A stretch of 5,329 bases of DNA from Prevotella sp. UBA3837. Its GTDB lineage: Bacteria > Bacteroidota > Bacteroidia > Bacteroidales > Bacteroidaceae. This document shows, piece by piece, positions 5,031-5,329 of the stretch (the first letter of the stretch is position 1; the number at the start of each line of letters is the position of its first letter). The position numbers and the translations under genes were made by a program. The stretch spans positions 1 through 5,329 of the forward strand of contig DGHX01000083.1 in NCBI GenBank assembly GCA_002392835.1, in the 5' to 3' direction. The notes beneath the pieces were generated by a model, which was given only the letters and a program-made list of their open reading frames with translations, searched no databases and was not told where the DNA came from.

Positions 5031-5057
5031 GATAATAAAAGATTTTGAAACTACAAA
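5027..5057 (-). promoter_or_regulatory. Full-consensus Bacteroidetes promoter reading into repeat copy 2
   Basis: On the minus strand TTTG (5057-5054), a 19-base spacer and TATCTTTG (5034-5027) form a textbook -33/-7 pair. Transcription would begin near 5020 and cross the repeat toward the end of the acidic protein gene. It is a better promoter than the one at copy 1, as expected if it was the original promoter of the RNA gene. Confidence 0.65.
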
Positions 5058-5280
5058 AGTATTTCTCTGTTTCTTTTGAAAAAAAGTTTGAGCAAAGTTC
5101 TTTTCCCTATGAATACATTGCTTTTTGGTGCCAAATGCATCGTCCACTGAAAAAACGACGAAATAATCTCCCTTTTCTTGCACCAGCGTTGATTTTCAGT
5201 TGTTTACGCTCCTTTTTCTGCACCGCTTCTTGCACCACAGCATGTCTATTTAAGAAATCTTAACCGTAGTTTCAAAAAAG
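5058..5280. other. Intergenic stretch without a supported gene
   Basis: AT-rich DNA with short open frames on both strands that lack plausible starts or recognisable proteins. TGCACC recurs three times between 5180 and 5236. I found no further TAnnTTTG box on either strand and no tRNA-like fold. Confidence 0.5.
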
Positions 5281-5321
5281 TGTCCGCGGGCTTGGAACTC
5301 GCAGTCCGCGGCCCGCGGACA
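5281..5321 (-). terminator. GC-rich palindrome followed by a T-run on the minus strand
   Basis: TGTCCGCGGGC (5281-5291) and GCCCGCGGACA (5311-5321) form a perfect 11-bp stem. On the minus strand it is followed by CTTTTTTG (5280-5273), as in a rho-independent terminator for a gene beyond the right edge. A third GTCCGCGG at 5304-5311 lets the right half fold on itself as well (5304-5320), so alternative hairpins or a REP-like element are possible. It is much richer in GC than its surroundings. Confidence 0.55.
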
Positions 5322-5329
5322 AAGAGTCC

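Overview
The window looks like an accessory (defence or toxin type) locus from a Bacteroidales genome, possibly Prevotellaceae. The evidence is three exact matches to the Bacteroidetes -7 promoter box TAnnTTTG, several genes without a strong Shine-Dalgarno sequence, AT-rich intergenic DNA, and protein families common in gut Bacteroidetes. The genus is inference only.

Left part (1-1555, minus strand): a two-gene operon. The upstream gene is an EcoRI-family adenine-specific DNA methyltransferase, strongly recognisable from its similarity to M.EcoRI. Eleven bases after its stop begins a DUF262 (GmrSD/ParB-like) protein that runs off the left edge. Together they suggest a restriction-like system in which a methylase is paired with a DUF262 effector rather than with an EcoRI-type endonuclease.

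Middle (1556-2013): a 458-base gene-free stretch full of structure. Read on the minus strand it has a -7 box (1884-1891), about 265 bases that fold into a long rod closed by a 25-bp stem, and a rho-independent terminator (1612-1633). I interpret it as an unassigned structured small RNA or a long attenuator-type leader of the methylase operon. A run of helically phased A-tracts and a plus-strand promoter precede the rightward genes.

Right part (2014-4904, plus strand): a 354-aa protein of unknown function, then after 195 bases of palindromic DNA a tight three-gene set: a DUF4417 protein, an overlapping 156-aa basic protein with an HxHKW...GRKSHD tail, and a 142-aa acidic protein. Charge, order and coupling suggest a toxin-immunity-like pair behind DUF4417, but no family is assigned to the last two.

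Right edge (4905-5329): a second copy of the 5' end of the RNA element (4943-5030, with 57 bases identical to 1831-1887), placed behind a perfect TTTG-N19-TATCTTTG minus-strand promoter. A GC-rich terminator-like palindrome follows at the end. The two copies are direct repeats with a 3,143-bp period that bracket the whole rightward module. The simplest reading is that the module was inserted at the 5' end of a small-RNA gene, leaving the RNA body intact but separated from its original promoter. No integrase is visible.
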